Shown here in pieces: positions 24,831 through 33,239 of a stretch of DNA of 64,000 nucleotides (its first letter is position 1; each line of letters opens with the position of its first letter). A model generated the notes under the pieces. The model saw only the letters and a program-made list of their open reading frames with translations. It did no database searches and was not told the DNA's origin. The DNA is from Ardenticatenales bacterium (GTDB taxonomy: Bacteria; Chloroflexota; Anaerolineae; Promineifilales; Promineifilaceae). The stretch covers positions 1 to 64,000 of the forward strand of contig JACKBM010000006.1 in the NCBI GenBank assembly GCA_020634575.1. Direction: 5' to 3'. The position numbers were made by a program, and so were the translations under genes.

Positions 24831-27104
24831 TCAGTTCAGGGCGATTTTGGCCGCCTTGGCCTTGGCCGTATGGCCATTGGCGGAAGTGCGCGAACCGGGC
24901 GCTGGCTGGGCCATCACCCGGGCAATCGGCCGCAGGTTGAGCCACCATTGTTCTTTGGGTCGCTTAAAGCGATCATCCATCATCCGGCTCATTTCATCAA
25001 AACGGGTGAAGCGGATAGCGCTGCGAATCAGGCCAATGCCAACGCTCGCCTTTTCCACATCGTCGATATGTTCTTCCAGGTACTCGATGCAGCGAGCGGC
25101 CAGGCGGGTGGCCAGGATGCGGTCAAAGGGTGTCGGGTTGCCGCCCTGTTGCAAGTGGCCCAGGATTGTGGAGCGCACGTCAAACAGATCTTTGCCTTCT
25201 TCCTCAAAGAGAGCGCACATAAACGGAGTGGTGTAGGTCTGGTTGGCCCACTCGTTGCGGATGACCAGCCCCAGCCGTTTGCCCCGTTTGAACCCCTTGA
25301 CCAGCTCCTCGACATCCTCAACCAGGTTGGAGAGGGTGACCCCTTCCTCGTGCAGGTAGACGCGTTCAGCGCCGGTGGCCAGGGCGCCCATCAGGGCCAG
25401 GTAACCGCAGAAGCGGCCCATTACCTCCACCACGAAGACGCGTCGGGCGGCAACGGCGGATTGTTTGATCCGGTCGACCGCATCGACGATGCTGTTGAGG
25501 GCGGTGTCGGCGCCGACGCTGAGTTCGGCGCCGGGCAGATCGTTGTCGATGGTGGCCGGGATGCAGATGATCGGCATATTGAAGGCGGGGAAGTTGCCGC
25601 GTTGCTGGTAGAGCGCCATGGCGGCTTCGTAGCCGGAGGTGCCGCCGATGACGAGCAGCGCCTCGATATCATGCTCTTCGATGTTGCGGGCGATCTGGTA
25701 GAAATCGGCACCGGCCGGTACCTTCCGATTCGTCCCCAGCTCCGAGCCGCCGACGTGGGCCCAGCCATTAACCGTCATCCAGTCAAATGGGACGATGTCG
25801 CCCCGAATCAACCCCTCAAAACCATGGTAAACACCCAGGACATGATGGCCCCGGTCGACGCTCAGGCGGACGGCGGCGCGGACGGCGGTGTTCATGCCGG
25901 GGGCCGGTGCGCCCGCGTTCATGATGGCGATACGCAGCCGGCGCTGCCCCTCCACGGGTGGATGGGGCCAGGCACGCACCAGCGTACGCAGGATGCGGAA
26001 AGTCTCCTTAAAACTGCTGCCGCGCAGCTCGCAGGCCGCCTCAAATTCGCGGGCCTGGACGGCGGCGGTGACTTCGGCGGTGTCGCTCAGGCAGATGGAG
26101 AGCGGCGTGCGCGTCACCTTGTTGCCCTTCATACCGATGAAGGTCGCATCATCACCGACCCGGGCGTTGAGGACAAAGTCAACAGCGTCAGCGCCGAGGA
26201 GGGTGCTGAGGTTGCGGTCAAAGGCGGTCGGCCGGCCACCGCGCTGGACATGGCCGAGGATGGTCAGGCGGGTGTCTTCGCCGAGCCGATCTTCCAGCAC
26301 CTTCTTGACGTAGGCGCTACTGATCGGTTTGCCGTAGCGGTCGTGGGCCCCTTCGGCGACGATGACGATGCTGTCGCGCCGCCCCATTTCGCGCCCTTTA
26401 CGCAGGACGCTGCACATTTTGTCTTCCCAATTATCCAGGTTGGGCGGACTTTCCGGGATCAGGACCCAGTCGGCGGCTGAGGCGAGCGCGCTCATCATGG
26501 CCAGGTAGCCACATTTACGCCCCATCACCTCGACGACGAAGGAGCGCTGATGGCTGGCGGCCGTGCTGGTGATGGCATCGACCGCGTCCGTGATGCGGTG
26601 CAGCGCTGTATCAGCGCCGATGGTGATATCGGTGCCGCAGAGATCATTGTCGATAGAGCCCGGCAGGCCGGCGATGGCCAGGTAACTGTGCCGTTCTGCC
26701 TGTTCGGCGGTGATGTCGCCGTCGGCCAGCAACTGCTGGACGTGCTCCGGCCACTCCTGCTGCAGGATATTGGCCCCGGTCAGACTGCCATCACCACCGA
26801 TGACGACAAGGCCATCAATGCCATGATTCAGGAGGTTGCGCACGGCCTTATGGCGGCCTTCCCGGGTTCGGTACTCGTCGCAGCGAGCGGAGCCGATGAT
26901 GGTGCCGCCCAGATGGAGGATGCCGCCGACATCGTTCCAGCCGATCGGATGAATCTGGTGCCCCCCTTCAATCAGGCCACGATACCCTTCGTTGACCGCA
27001 TAGGTATCAGCGCCGCTGTCCAGGGCAGTACGGACAACACTGCGGACGGCCGCGTTCATCCCGGGGGCGTCACCACCGCTGGTTAAGACTGCAATTCGTT
27101 TCAT
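24831..27104 (-). CDS. Tandem (double-length) 6-phosphofructokinase, eukaryotic-like
   Basis: 757 residues from MKRIAVLTSGGDAPGMN (27104), twice the usual bacterial length. The N-half has an intact ATP site (GGDGS, 103-107, the Gly typical of ATP rather than PPi enzymes) and the catalytic loop PGSIDND (148-154). The C-half starts near residue 389. There the nucleotide motif is GGTSGY (487-492) and the opening GGD is NAGAPAPGMN, so ATP binding is probably lost, while TIDND and GADTALN remain. Segments such as 'LGHLQQGGNPTPFDR', 'DRIKQSA' and 'ELRGSSF' match the layout of animal and fungal PFK. It catalyses fructose 6-phosphate to fructose 1,6-bisphosphate; the C-half is probably regulatory. 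Confidence 0.93.
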   Translation of the reverse strand: MKRIAVLTSGGDAPGMNAAVRSVVRTALDSGADTYAVNEGYRGLIEGGHQIHPIGWNDVGGILHLGGTIIGSARCDEYRTREGRHKAVRNLLNHGIDGLVVIGGDGSLTGANILQQEWPEHVQQLLADGDITAEQAERHSYLAIAGLPGSIDNDLCGTDITIGADTALHRITDAVDAITSTAASHQRSFVVEVMGRKCGYLAMMSALASAADWVLIPESPPNLDNWEDKMCSVLRKGREMGRRDSIVIVAEGAHDRYGKPISSAYVKKVLEDRLGEDTRLTILGHVQRGGRPTAFDRNLSTLLGADAVDFVLNARVGDDATFIGMKGNKVTRTPLSICLSDTAEVTAAVQAREFEAACELRGSSFKETFRILRTLVRAWPHPPVEGQRRLRIAIMNAGAPAPGMNTAVRAAVRLSVDRGHHVLGVYHGFEGLIRGDIVPFDWMTVNGWAHVGGSELGTNRKVPAGADFYQIARNIEEHDIEALLVIGGTSGYEAAMALYQQRGNFPAFNMPIICIPATIDNDLPGAELSVGADTALNSIVDAVDRIKQSAVAARRVFVVEVMGRFCGYLALMGALATGAERVYLHEEGVTLSNLVEDVEELVKGFKRGKRLGLVIRNEWANQTYTTPFMCALFEEEGKDLFDVRSTILGHLQQGGNPTPFDRILATRLAARCIEYLEEHIDDVEKASVGIGLIRSAIRFTRFDEMSRMMDDRFKRPKEQWWLNLRPIARVMAQPAPGSRTSANGHTAKAKAAKIALN

Positions 27105-27309
27105 AACAAAAAATAAGTTCCGTTTCAAAGCCCGGCTCGAAATGCAGAATGCAGATCAGCCGGACAACTCATTAATCACCACGCCAGGCAGCGGACTCAG
27201 AGGAAGCGTTTGGGAATGGGAAGCGCCTCAACAATAGGCTACAACCCGAACGGGTCAAACTCGTTGCGGCGTACAACTATTTTACTCATTTCGGGGCCGG
27301 CGTACATGC

Positions 27310-27789
27310 CTAATTTCTTTTATTGAAGTAATCAGCGCGATTTTTCTGCCACCAGTTCTGGGCGGCGAGGAGATTTTCGGCCCGGTAGGTGAGCCAGTCA
27401 CCGCTGGCGATGAGGGGGCGGTTGGCGATATAGATCGGCTGGCCGATATAGACCCAGGCAGTTTGCTCTGTACCAGCCGCGAGGGTAACGACGCGGGCCA
27501 GCCGCTGGTAGGGGCTGTTGTCCGGATCGGCCGGATTGTAGCCTTCCAGCTCATCAAGGTGGCGTTGCACCTGCTGGTACTTGGCCGCGTCAACCTCGGC
27601 CAGCTGCCCATGGACGATGCCACCCGGTGCCGGCACACACATCGGGAAATGGCCCAGGTCATACAGGGCGCAATCGGCAAGCGTCGCCGGCTGCCAGGCC
27701 GTCACGTGGTCGGCCCACAGGTGGGCGTTCGGCTGGCCCGGCAGGAGGGTGCCATAGGCGAAGAAAGGGAGTAATTCGGTCGACATCAA
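27310..27789 (-). CDS. Gamma-glutamylcyclotransferase-like (AIG2/GGCT) protein
   Basis: 159 residues. The GGCT fold is shown by 'PFFAYGTLLPGQPNAHLW' (substrate-binding YGTL loop), 'IVHGQLAEVD' and the catalytic Glu in 'LDELEGYNP', with a long C-terminal extension ('SGDWLTYRAENLLAAQNWWQKNR'). Family members release 5-oxoproline from gamma-glutamyl compounds; small bacterial members are mostly untested. It is monocistronic, about 206 bp upstream of the phosphofructokinase start on the same strand. Met1 or Met2 may be used. Confidence 0.88.
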   Translation of the reverse strand: MMSTELLPFFAYGTLLPGQPNAHLWADHVTAWQPATLADCALYDLGHFPMCVPAPGGIVHGQLAEVDAAKYQQVQRHLDELEGYNPADPDNSPYQRLARVVTLAAGTEQTAWVYIGQPIYIANRPLIASGDWLTYRAENLLAAQNWWQKNRADYFNKRN

Positions 27790-27837
27790 TTATGAATAGA
27801 CAGCTGATCAGCCATTTGTTACAATTTTAGCCGTTAT

Positions 27838-27910
27838 ACCCTCGTGGCTCAAAGGATAGAGCAACGCACTCCTAATGCGTAGGTTGGCGGTTCGAGTCCG
27901 CCCGAGGGTA
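27838..27910 (+). tRNA. tRNA-Arg (CCU)
   Basis: The cloverleaf is complete. The acceptor stem is ACCCTCG/CGAGGGT with discriminator A; the D-stem is GCTC/GAGC. The anticodon stem ACGCA/TGCGT encloses loop CTCCTAA, giving anticodon CCT. The T-arm is GGCGG-TTCGAGT-CCGCC. CCA is not encoded and a short T-run follows (CTTTTCC). It decodes AGG, a rare codon in GC-rich genomes. The reading frame of the neighbouring methyltransferase runs antisense into its 3' half. Confidence 0.95.
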
Positions 27911-28976
27911 CTTTTCCTCATCTAAGACCCTGGAATGCGCTGAAAAGATGGTCAAATTTGCCCTAATGGGCACTGATGAGGTGCTGCTCTGAGCCAACAT
28001 AATCAGGCACAGGTTTGTCTCGCTGTGCTGCTCGAAAATCGGCGGGCTGAAAAACCGGGCCGGCGCGTAGGCGACGGGTAGCTCAAGCATCTCGACAACC
28101 TGATAGCCGGCCGATTCCGCCGCCTCCTGATAATCAGCGGGCTGGTGGGCATGGTGCGGCAAGCGGTACATCCCCGCGCGCATCGGCCAACGTCGGTTGC
28201 CAGCCGGCGGCGAGGGCCTGGGGATGAAGGGCCGAGATCAGGCAGTAGCCGCCGGGCTTTTGCAGGCGGGCAAATTCGCGGAATAGGGCGGGCAGATCGG
28301 CCACGTGGTGCAGCAGTAGGGTGGACAAAACGAGGTCGAAATGCCCGGCCGGAAATGGTAGTGTCTGCCCTGCATCGGCCTGAATCAGTGTCAGCTTCTT
28401 GCTTGAATCAGCCCAGGCCAGGCTGAACTGGGCCGGTTTGCGCCTGGCGACAGCCAGCATGGCTGATGATAGATCGAGGCCGATGACCTGCTTGCGCTTG
28501 TCAGATAGCCAACGCGTGTACCGGCCGGTCCCCGCCCCCACATCCAGCACGCTCTCGAATTGCAGACGGCGCAGAATGATTTTGATATGCGGCTCCTCAA
28601 CAGCCAGAAGCGGATTTTGCCAACTGTCGTACTTTTCTGCCCAACGCGCATAGCCGGATCGTAAATCAAGCTCGACGGGCGCGTACTCCTCGGGGGTCAG
28701 GACATAGGTTTTGCGCCGGTCCGGGGTGGTCATGATCAAGATTGACTGGCCGTCGCCCAGCTGGAATTGGGAGGCAACCGGCAGGCCATTGTGGACAGCA
28801 AATTCATTGTGCGCCCGGACCGCCTCGCCCTCTTCCTGCCATTGACCGGTCTGATGTTTTTCCAGCAGAATCTGCGCGGAAACCCGGTGCCGCACCAATT
28901 GCCGGATAGCGCGCGGCGAGTGGGTGACTTCGCCCAGAGTGAACAGTTTTGGCGGTCGCTTTTGCCTCAGTCCCAT
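27872..28976 (-). CDS. Methyltransferase with N-terminal small-domain fusion, one frameshift
   Basis: The start at 28976 is preferred (GGAG 6 nt upstream). Residues ~1-95 ('LGEVTHSPRAIRQLV', 'ILLEKHQTGQWQEEGEAVRAHNEFAV', 'ILIMTTPDRRKTYVLTPEEY') resemble a stand-alone ~100-residue protein often labelled 'type I restriction subunit M' or 'plasmid-related'. A class I SAM methyltransferase follows ('VLDVGAGTGRYTRWLSDKRKQVIGLDLSSAML', 'TLPFPAGHFDLVLSTLLLHHV'). The frame shifts near 28165-28190; in the new frame the C-terminus continues 'AGMYRLPHHAHQPADYQEAAESAGYQVVEM'. The corrected frame stops at 27872, antisense to tRNA-Arg. Either the true stop is earlier and masked by error, or gene and tRNA overlap. 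Confidence 0.7.
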
Positions 28977-28988
28977 GGTTGGCTCCAT

Positions 28989-29332
28989 GTTGCAGCTGTC
29001 TTTCGCGATGGCTACTTGGCTGGCGCCAGGCAGCAGTTAATCGAGAAGCGAGAAAAGGTACGCCCAATATAGACGGCAACGCTAAGCGAAGTCAATAGCA
29101 ACACCACAGCTCAGGCATCATGTCCAAAGCCTTCTTTGCGGCAAGTGCCTGAGGGACTCCCCTGGCCCAACTGACGTCCACTTATGACAGAGATCACCCC
29201 GTAACTACCCCTTTCGGCGCTTACGCTCCTGGCCGGATTTGCCTACGATAAAGCCCTGTTGTCGCTGGTCCGGCCGGTTTATCTTCGTTCCCCTCGCTGT
29301 CTGGCCGTACCTTTTAGAGAGAGGCCCGGTTC
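28989..29332. other. Intergenic region without a recognisable gene
   Basis: About 344 bp between the divergent methyltransferase and ABC exporter operons. I find no coding sequence with support. It contains an 8-bp inverted repeat (CTCAGGCA at 29110, TGCCTGAG at 29146) and a possible Shine-Dalgarno GAGAGAGG just before the ABC gene at 29333. Promoters for both operons are expected here, but I cannot place -35/-10 boxes with confidence. Confidence 0.6.
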
Positions 29333-30274
29333 ATGAGTGAAATTGCCATTGAAGTCTCGCATCTGCACAAGGATTTTGGCGAGGTGTATGCCGTGCGCGA
29401 TGTCTCTTTCAGCGTGCCGAAGGGGGCGATCTTCAGCCTGCTCGGCCCGAATGGCGCCGGCAAAAGCACGACCATCTCGATGCTGGCCTGCCTGCTGCGG
29501 CCGACGCAGGGGGAGGCCACGGTGCTGGGCCACTCCGTCACCCGGGAACCGCGGGCGGTCAAGTCGCTGCTGGGCGTCATCCCCCAGGAAATCGCCCTGT
29601 ACGACGACCTTTCGGCGCGGGAAAACCTGGATTTCTGGGGGCGGATGTATGGGCTGCGCGGCCCGGCGCTGGGGCGGCGGGTGGATGAGGTGCTGGAGCT
29701 GATCGGACTGGCCGACCGGCAAAAGGGACGGCTGGAAAAGTTTTCCGGTGGTATGAAGCGGCGGGTCAACATCGGCGTGGCGCTGCTGCATAAGCCGGAG
29801 GTGGTCATCATGGATGAGCCGACGGTCGGCATCGACCCGCAAAGCCGGCGCCATATCCTCGATGGCGTGCTGGACCTCAATCGGGCCGGGACAACCATCC
29901 TCTACACAACCCATTATATGGAGGAGGCGCAGGAGCTTTCCGACCAGATCGCCATCATGGACCAGGGGCAGATCATCGCCGCCGGCAGCCATGAGGAGCT
30001 GGTCCACATCGTCGGCGAGCAGGACCGGATTACCCTGCAGATCGACAAGCCGGCTGAGGCGATCCGGGCGCAATGGGAGGCGGTGCCGGGCGTTGCTCGG
30101 TTGCAGGCGGAGGATGGCAACCTCAACCTGCTGGTGAAAGATAGCAACCTTGTGCTGCCGCATCTTTTTGAGACCGCTGCTGCCGCTGGTGTACGCATCA
30201 CCTCGGTGACGGTACAGGAGCCGAACCTGGAGACGGTTTTCCTGCACCTGACCGGCCGGGCCCTGCGAGATTGA
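29333..30274 (+). CDS. ABC-2 exporter ATP-binding protein
   Basis: 313 residues. Walker A 'LGPNGAGKSTTISML', Q-loop region 'GVIPQEIALYDDLSARENL', signature 'KFSGGMKRRVNIGVALLHKPEVVIMDEPTVGIDP' (with Walker B) and H-loop 'TILYTTHYMEEAQEL' are all intact. The C-terminal ~80 residues form the DrrA-type extension ('ITSVTVQEPNLETVFLHLTGRALRD'). It powers export by the two permeases that follow (2-bp gap, then 16 bp). The cargo is unknown; this architecture serves antibiotics, lipids, Na+ or polysaccharides. Confidence 0.94.
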   Translation: MSEIAIEVSHLHKDFGEVYAVRDVSFSVPKGAIFSLLGPNGAGKSTTISMLACLLRPTQGEATVLGHSVTREPRAVKSLLGVIPQEIALYDDLSARENLDFWGRMYGLRGPALGRRVDEVLELIGLADRQKGRLEKFSGGMKRRVNIGVALLHKPEVVIMDEPTVGIDPQSRRHILDGVLDLNRAGTTILYTTHYMEEAQELSDQIAIMDQGQIIAAGSHEELVHIVGEQDRITLQIDKPAEAIRAQWEAVPGVARLQAEDGNLNLLVKDSNLVLPHLFETAAAAGVRITSVTVQEPNLETVFLHLTGRALRD

Positions 30275-30275
30275 G

Positions 30276-31478
30276 ATGGCACTGCTGACGATTGCCTACA
30301 AGGATATGCGCCAGGCGTTCCGCAGCCTGACCGGCATCATGTTCATGTTTGTGGTGCCGATTTTGGTGACGGTTCTCTTCTATTTTATGTTTGGCAGCGG
30401 TGATGAAGCGGGTGGTTTCTCGCTTTCACAGACAGAAATTGTCGTGGTTAACCTGGATACAGGTGAGCACGGGGAACAGTTACTGGCCCAGTTACAGGAC
30501 GAAGCGCTCGCCGAAATGTTAATTGTACACACAGCGCCGGATGTCCAGACCGCCGTACAACTCGTGGATGATGGTGAGGTGGCGCTGTCGGTTGTCATTC
30601 CGACGAACTTTACGGCCGCGCTAAATCTCACAGAAGACTCCACAGCCATCGACCTCTATTATGATCCGGCGTTGACGATTGGTCCGGCCCTGGTCACCTC
30701 CTTCATCAATCAGTTCGCCGAGCGTTTTATGGCGGCCAAAATTGGGACGCAGGCGTTGGTGAGGGCCGGAGCAGGGGGCGACCGACAAGCGCTTTATGGC
30801 GAGTTGCTGTCGGCGGATCAGGGGAGGGGACTTGTTGAGCTTGTGGCCCCGGCCGGTTCCGCTACCTCCACCAACCCCGCCACCCAGATCCTCAGCCAGG
30901 TGATGGCCGGCATGATGATCTTCTTCGCCTTTTTTACCGGCGCCGGCACGCTGCAATCGATTTTGCTGGAAGAGGAGAAGGGGACGTTGCCGCGCCTATT
31001 CACCACGCCGGTGCCTATCCCCATAGTCCTGGGCGGCAAGCTGTTGGGGACGGTTGTCACCTTGCTGGTGCAGATCACGGTCCTGATGCTGTTCGGCCAT
31101 TTTGTGTTTGACATTTTTTGGGGCGACTGGCTGCCACTACTGGCCGCCGGTGCCGCCCTGGTGCTGATCGCGGCGGCGACGGGGCTGCTGCTGGTCTCGC
31201 TGGTGCGCAACAGCCGGCAGAGCGGTTTTGTCTACGGCGGTGTCCTGACCATTACCGGCATGGTGGGGCTGATCGGCATTTTCGCCGGCGGCGTCTCTTC
31301 GCCTACGCTGGCGACTATCACCTTGCTGGTGCCGCAGGGTTGGACGGTCAGAGCGTTCGAGGCGGCGATGGCTGGTGGCGGCCTGGGTGAGATGGTGGGC
31401 TCTCTGGCCGGCGTGCTGGTCTGGAGCGCTGTGTTTCTGGCCATCAGCCAATATCGGCTGGCGCGCCGTTTTGCCTGA
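30276..31478 (+). CDS. ABC-2 exporter permease, first subunit
   Basis: 400 residues with one N-terminal TM helix ('LTGIMFMFVVPILVTVLFYFMFG'), a ~170-residue extracytoplasmic domain, and five to six C-terminal TM helices ('MMIFFAFFTGAGTLQSILLEEEKGTLPRLFTTPV'). The cytoplasmic 'EEEKGTLPRLFTTPVP' coupling segment is characteristic of ABC-2 (YhhJ/NatB-like) permeases. It probably pairs with the 31495-32697 product as a heterodimer. Confidence 0.9.
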   Translation: MALLTIAYKDMRQAFRSLTGIMFMFVVPILVTVLFYFMFGSGDEAGGFSLSQTEIVVVNLDTGEHGEQLLAQLQDEALAEMLIVHTAPDVQTAVQLVDDGEVALSVVIPTNFTAALNLTEDSTAIDLYYDPALTIGPALVTSFINQFAERFMAAKIGTQALVRAGAGGDRQALYGELLSADQGRGLVELVAPAGSATSTNPATQILSQVMAGMMIFFAFFTGAGTLQSILLEEEKGTLPRLFTTPVPIPIVLGGKLLGTVVTLLVQITVLMLFGHFVFDIFWGDWLPLLAAGAALVLIAAATGLLLVSLVRNSRQSGFVYGGVLTITGMVGLIGIFAGGVSSPTLATITLLVPQGWTVRAFEAAMAGGGLGEMVGSLAGVLVWSAVFLAISQYRLARRFA

Positions 31479-31494
31479 TTGGTGGGGAGAGCTG

Positions 31495-32697
31495 ATGATG
31501 CGTGTTCTGGATCTGGCGTTGAAGGATATCAAGCAGATTTTGCGGGAGAAGCAGTCGATTTTCTTTCTGCTGATTATGCCGATTGCGTTCACGCTGCTCT
31601 TTGGTTTTGCCTTTGGCGGCTTTGGCGATGGGGAAGCAGAGGATCAACGGCTGCCGGTCGGGCTACTGGATTTGGATGGGGGTGCGCTGGCCGACGAATT
31701 GCGCCTCCTGCTAGGGGGCTCGGAGTTGATTCGGTTGGTCGAAAGTGAAGCGGAATGGGGGGATCTGGAGGAGCAAGTCAGGGAAGGGACATTGACGGCG
31801 GGGCTGGTGATACCGGCCGGTTACAGCCAGACCCCCGGCGACGAACCATTGCCGTTGCAACTCATCAGCGAACCAGCCAACACAACCGGTTATGCCATCC
31901 AGGGCGAAATCCAGGTAGCGGCGACCCGCCTGCAGAGTGCCCGGACGGCGGCCGAAATCGGTGCGGCTTACTTTCTAACCCCGCCGCCGGCGGACGAATT
32001 GCTGGCGGCAGTTGTGGCTGGCTGGGCGGAGCCGCCACTCCAGGTGCGCCAGGTCAATCAATCAGCGACGGTGGCCAATGATGAGGCGGCTGCGGCCTAC
32101 GGCGACAACGCCTTTGCCCACGCCTCACCGGGCATGATGGCCCAATTCCTGATGGCCGGCCTGTTGTCGGCGGCCCAGATCCTGGTGCTGGAGCGCAAGA
32201 GCGGGGCGCTGCGCCGGCTGTTGACGACCAACATGAGCCGGGGCCAGATCCTGCTGGGTCATTTCCTGGCGATGTTCCTGATGATCCTGTTTCAGCTGGT
32301 GCTGTTGACGTTGTTTGGCCAGTTTTTGCTGGGGCTGCCCTACTACGGCGCCCCGCTGGCGACCGGGCTGTTAATTCTGACCGCGTCCATTTTTGCCGGC
32401 AGCATGGGTCTGCTAATCGGGGCGCTGGCCAAGACCGAGGAGCAGGCCATTATCTTTTCGCTGGTGCCGATGTTTCTCTTTTCCGCGCTGGGCGGCGCCT
32501 GGATGCCGCTGGAGTTTACGCCGGCGACCTTCCAGCGGCTGGCCTATTTCACGCCCATCGCCTGGCTGGTGGACGGCTTCAAGGATGTGATTATTCGTGG
32601 CCTGGGCGTCGAAGCAGTTTTGACGGCAGCGCTGGTCCTGCTGCTGTACAGCGTCGTTTTCTGGCTATTGGCGGGCTGGCGTTTTCGCTTTGAATGA
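31495..32697 (+). CDS. ABC-2 exporter permease, second subunit
   Basis: 400 residues from MMRVLDLALKDIKQILREKQS (31495 or 31498; GGGGAGA lies upstream). The long upstream extension seen from 31375 overlaps the preceding gene and is not homologous. The topology matches its partner: N-terminal TM ('IFFLLIMPIAFTLLFGFAFGG'), extracytoplasmic domain, then 'VLERKSGALRRLLTTNMSRGQILLGHFLAMFLMILFQ' and further TM helices ending 'LVDGFKDVIIRGLG'. It is convergent with, and 12 bp from, the DUF4280 gene. Confidence 0.9.
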   Translation: MMRVLDLALKDIKQILREKQSIFFLLIMPIAFTLLFGFAFGGFGDGEAEDQRLPVGLLDLDGGALADELRLLLGGSELIRLVESEAEWGDLEEQVREGTLTAGLVIPAGYSQTPGDEPLPLQLISEPANTTGYAIQGEIQVAATRLQSARTAAEIGAAYFLTPPPADELLAAVVAGWAEPPLQVRQVNQSATVANDEAAAAYGDNAFAHASPGMMAQFLMAGLLSAAQILVLERKSGALRRLLTTNMSRGQILLGHFLAMFLMILFQLVLLTLFGQFLLGLPYYGAPLATGLLILTASIFAGSMGLLIGALAKTEEQAIIFSLVPMFLFSALGGAWMPLEFTPATFQRLAYFTPIAWLVDGFKDVIIRGLGVEAVLTAALVLLLYSVVFWLLAGWRFRFE

Positions 32698-32709
32698 GGC
32701 GAGCGCCGG

Positions 32710-33099
32710 TTAGGGAATGTTGTGGGTGAACTGGCCCGGCTGGGTCACGCTGATCACCCCAAGCCAGGTACACATCAGCTTGGACGTGCTGTTCAGGGCC
32801 GGGATTTTGCCAAGCGTGACAGTGGGGCAACCGGGGGCCCAGGGCGCCGTTGTCACCGGGATGCAGGGGGCCGGGGTGAAGACGCCCGCGGCGGCTGAGG
32901 TGGCGGCGATCACGGCCGGGTTGGTGGGGGCGCTGCACATGCCGAACGGCGGGATATTGGCGATGGGGACGTTATCCATGATGGTCGCGGCCGGCTGTTT
33001 GCTGGTATTGACCATCGCTTTGGGAATAACGATCATCGTACTGGGAGCAACACCAAAGGTGCATTGCAGCATTGCGCCATTACAGACTTGTTGGGCCAT
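32710..33099 (-). CDS. PAAR-like DUF4280 protein
   Basis: 129 residues with the DUF4280 pattern: 'VCNGAMLQCTFGVAPSTMIVIP', 'ATIMDNVPIANIPPFGMCSAPTNPAV', 'FTPAPCIPV..PWAPG' and a final 'LMCTWLGVISVTQPGQ'. Conserved Cys residues (about six) probably stabilise a PAAR-like cone. DUF4280 proteins cap spikes of type VI or extracellular contractile injection systems, or deliver toxins. No sheath, tube or baseplate gene is present here. Another injection-system-style protein is encoded at 40842-41717. The 18-bp-period palindrome array lies 64 bp upstream of its start. Confidence 0.85.
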   Translation of the reverse strand: MAQQVCNGAMLQCTFGVAPSTMIVIPKAMVNTSKQPAATIMDNVPIANIPPFGMCSAPTNPAVIAATSAAAGVFTPAPCIPVTTAPWAPGCPTVTLGKIPALNSTSKLMCTWLGVISVTQPGQFTHNIP

Positions 33100-33162
33100 G
33101 GGCTCTCTCCTTGGTTGGTCCGCCAGCAGTTTAGCAGGAAAAAGGGGCGGTCACAAGCCACC

Positions 33163-33229
33163 AACCTGTCAGGTTGGTGGGACCTGACAGGTTACCCCAA
33201 CCTGTCAGGTTACCAGGACCTGTCAGGTC
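33163..33229. repeat. Phased array of four 13-bp palindromes, 18-bp period
   Basis: Copies start at 33163, 33181, 33199 and 33217, an exact 18-bp period with 5-bp spacers GGTGG, ACCCC and ACCAG. The core is AACCTGTCAGGTT, with variants GACCTGACAGGTT and GACCTGTCAGGTC. Same family as the 9020-9083 array but a different period. It lies 5' of the DUF4280 gene and 3' of the secernin-like gene, both on the minus strand. Confidence 0.9.
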
Positions 33230-33239
33230 GGCGAACCCC

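Noticed and set aside
24870..26480. 536-codon open frame on the plus strand opposite the phosphofructokinase
   Set aside because: Antisense to a strongly conserved gene; low-complexity Gly/Asp/Val/Ala composition typical of GC-rich antisense frames and no recognisable domain.
29279..30247. 322-codon minus-strand frame opposite the ABC ATPase
   Set aside because: The sense strand has complete ABC ATPase motifs; the antisense frame has none.
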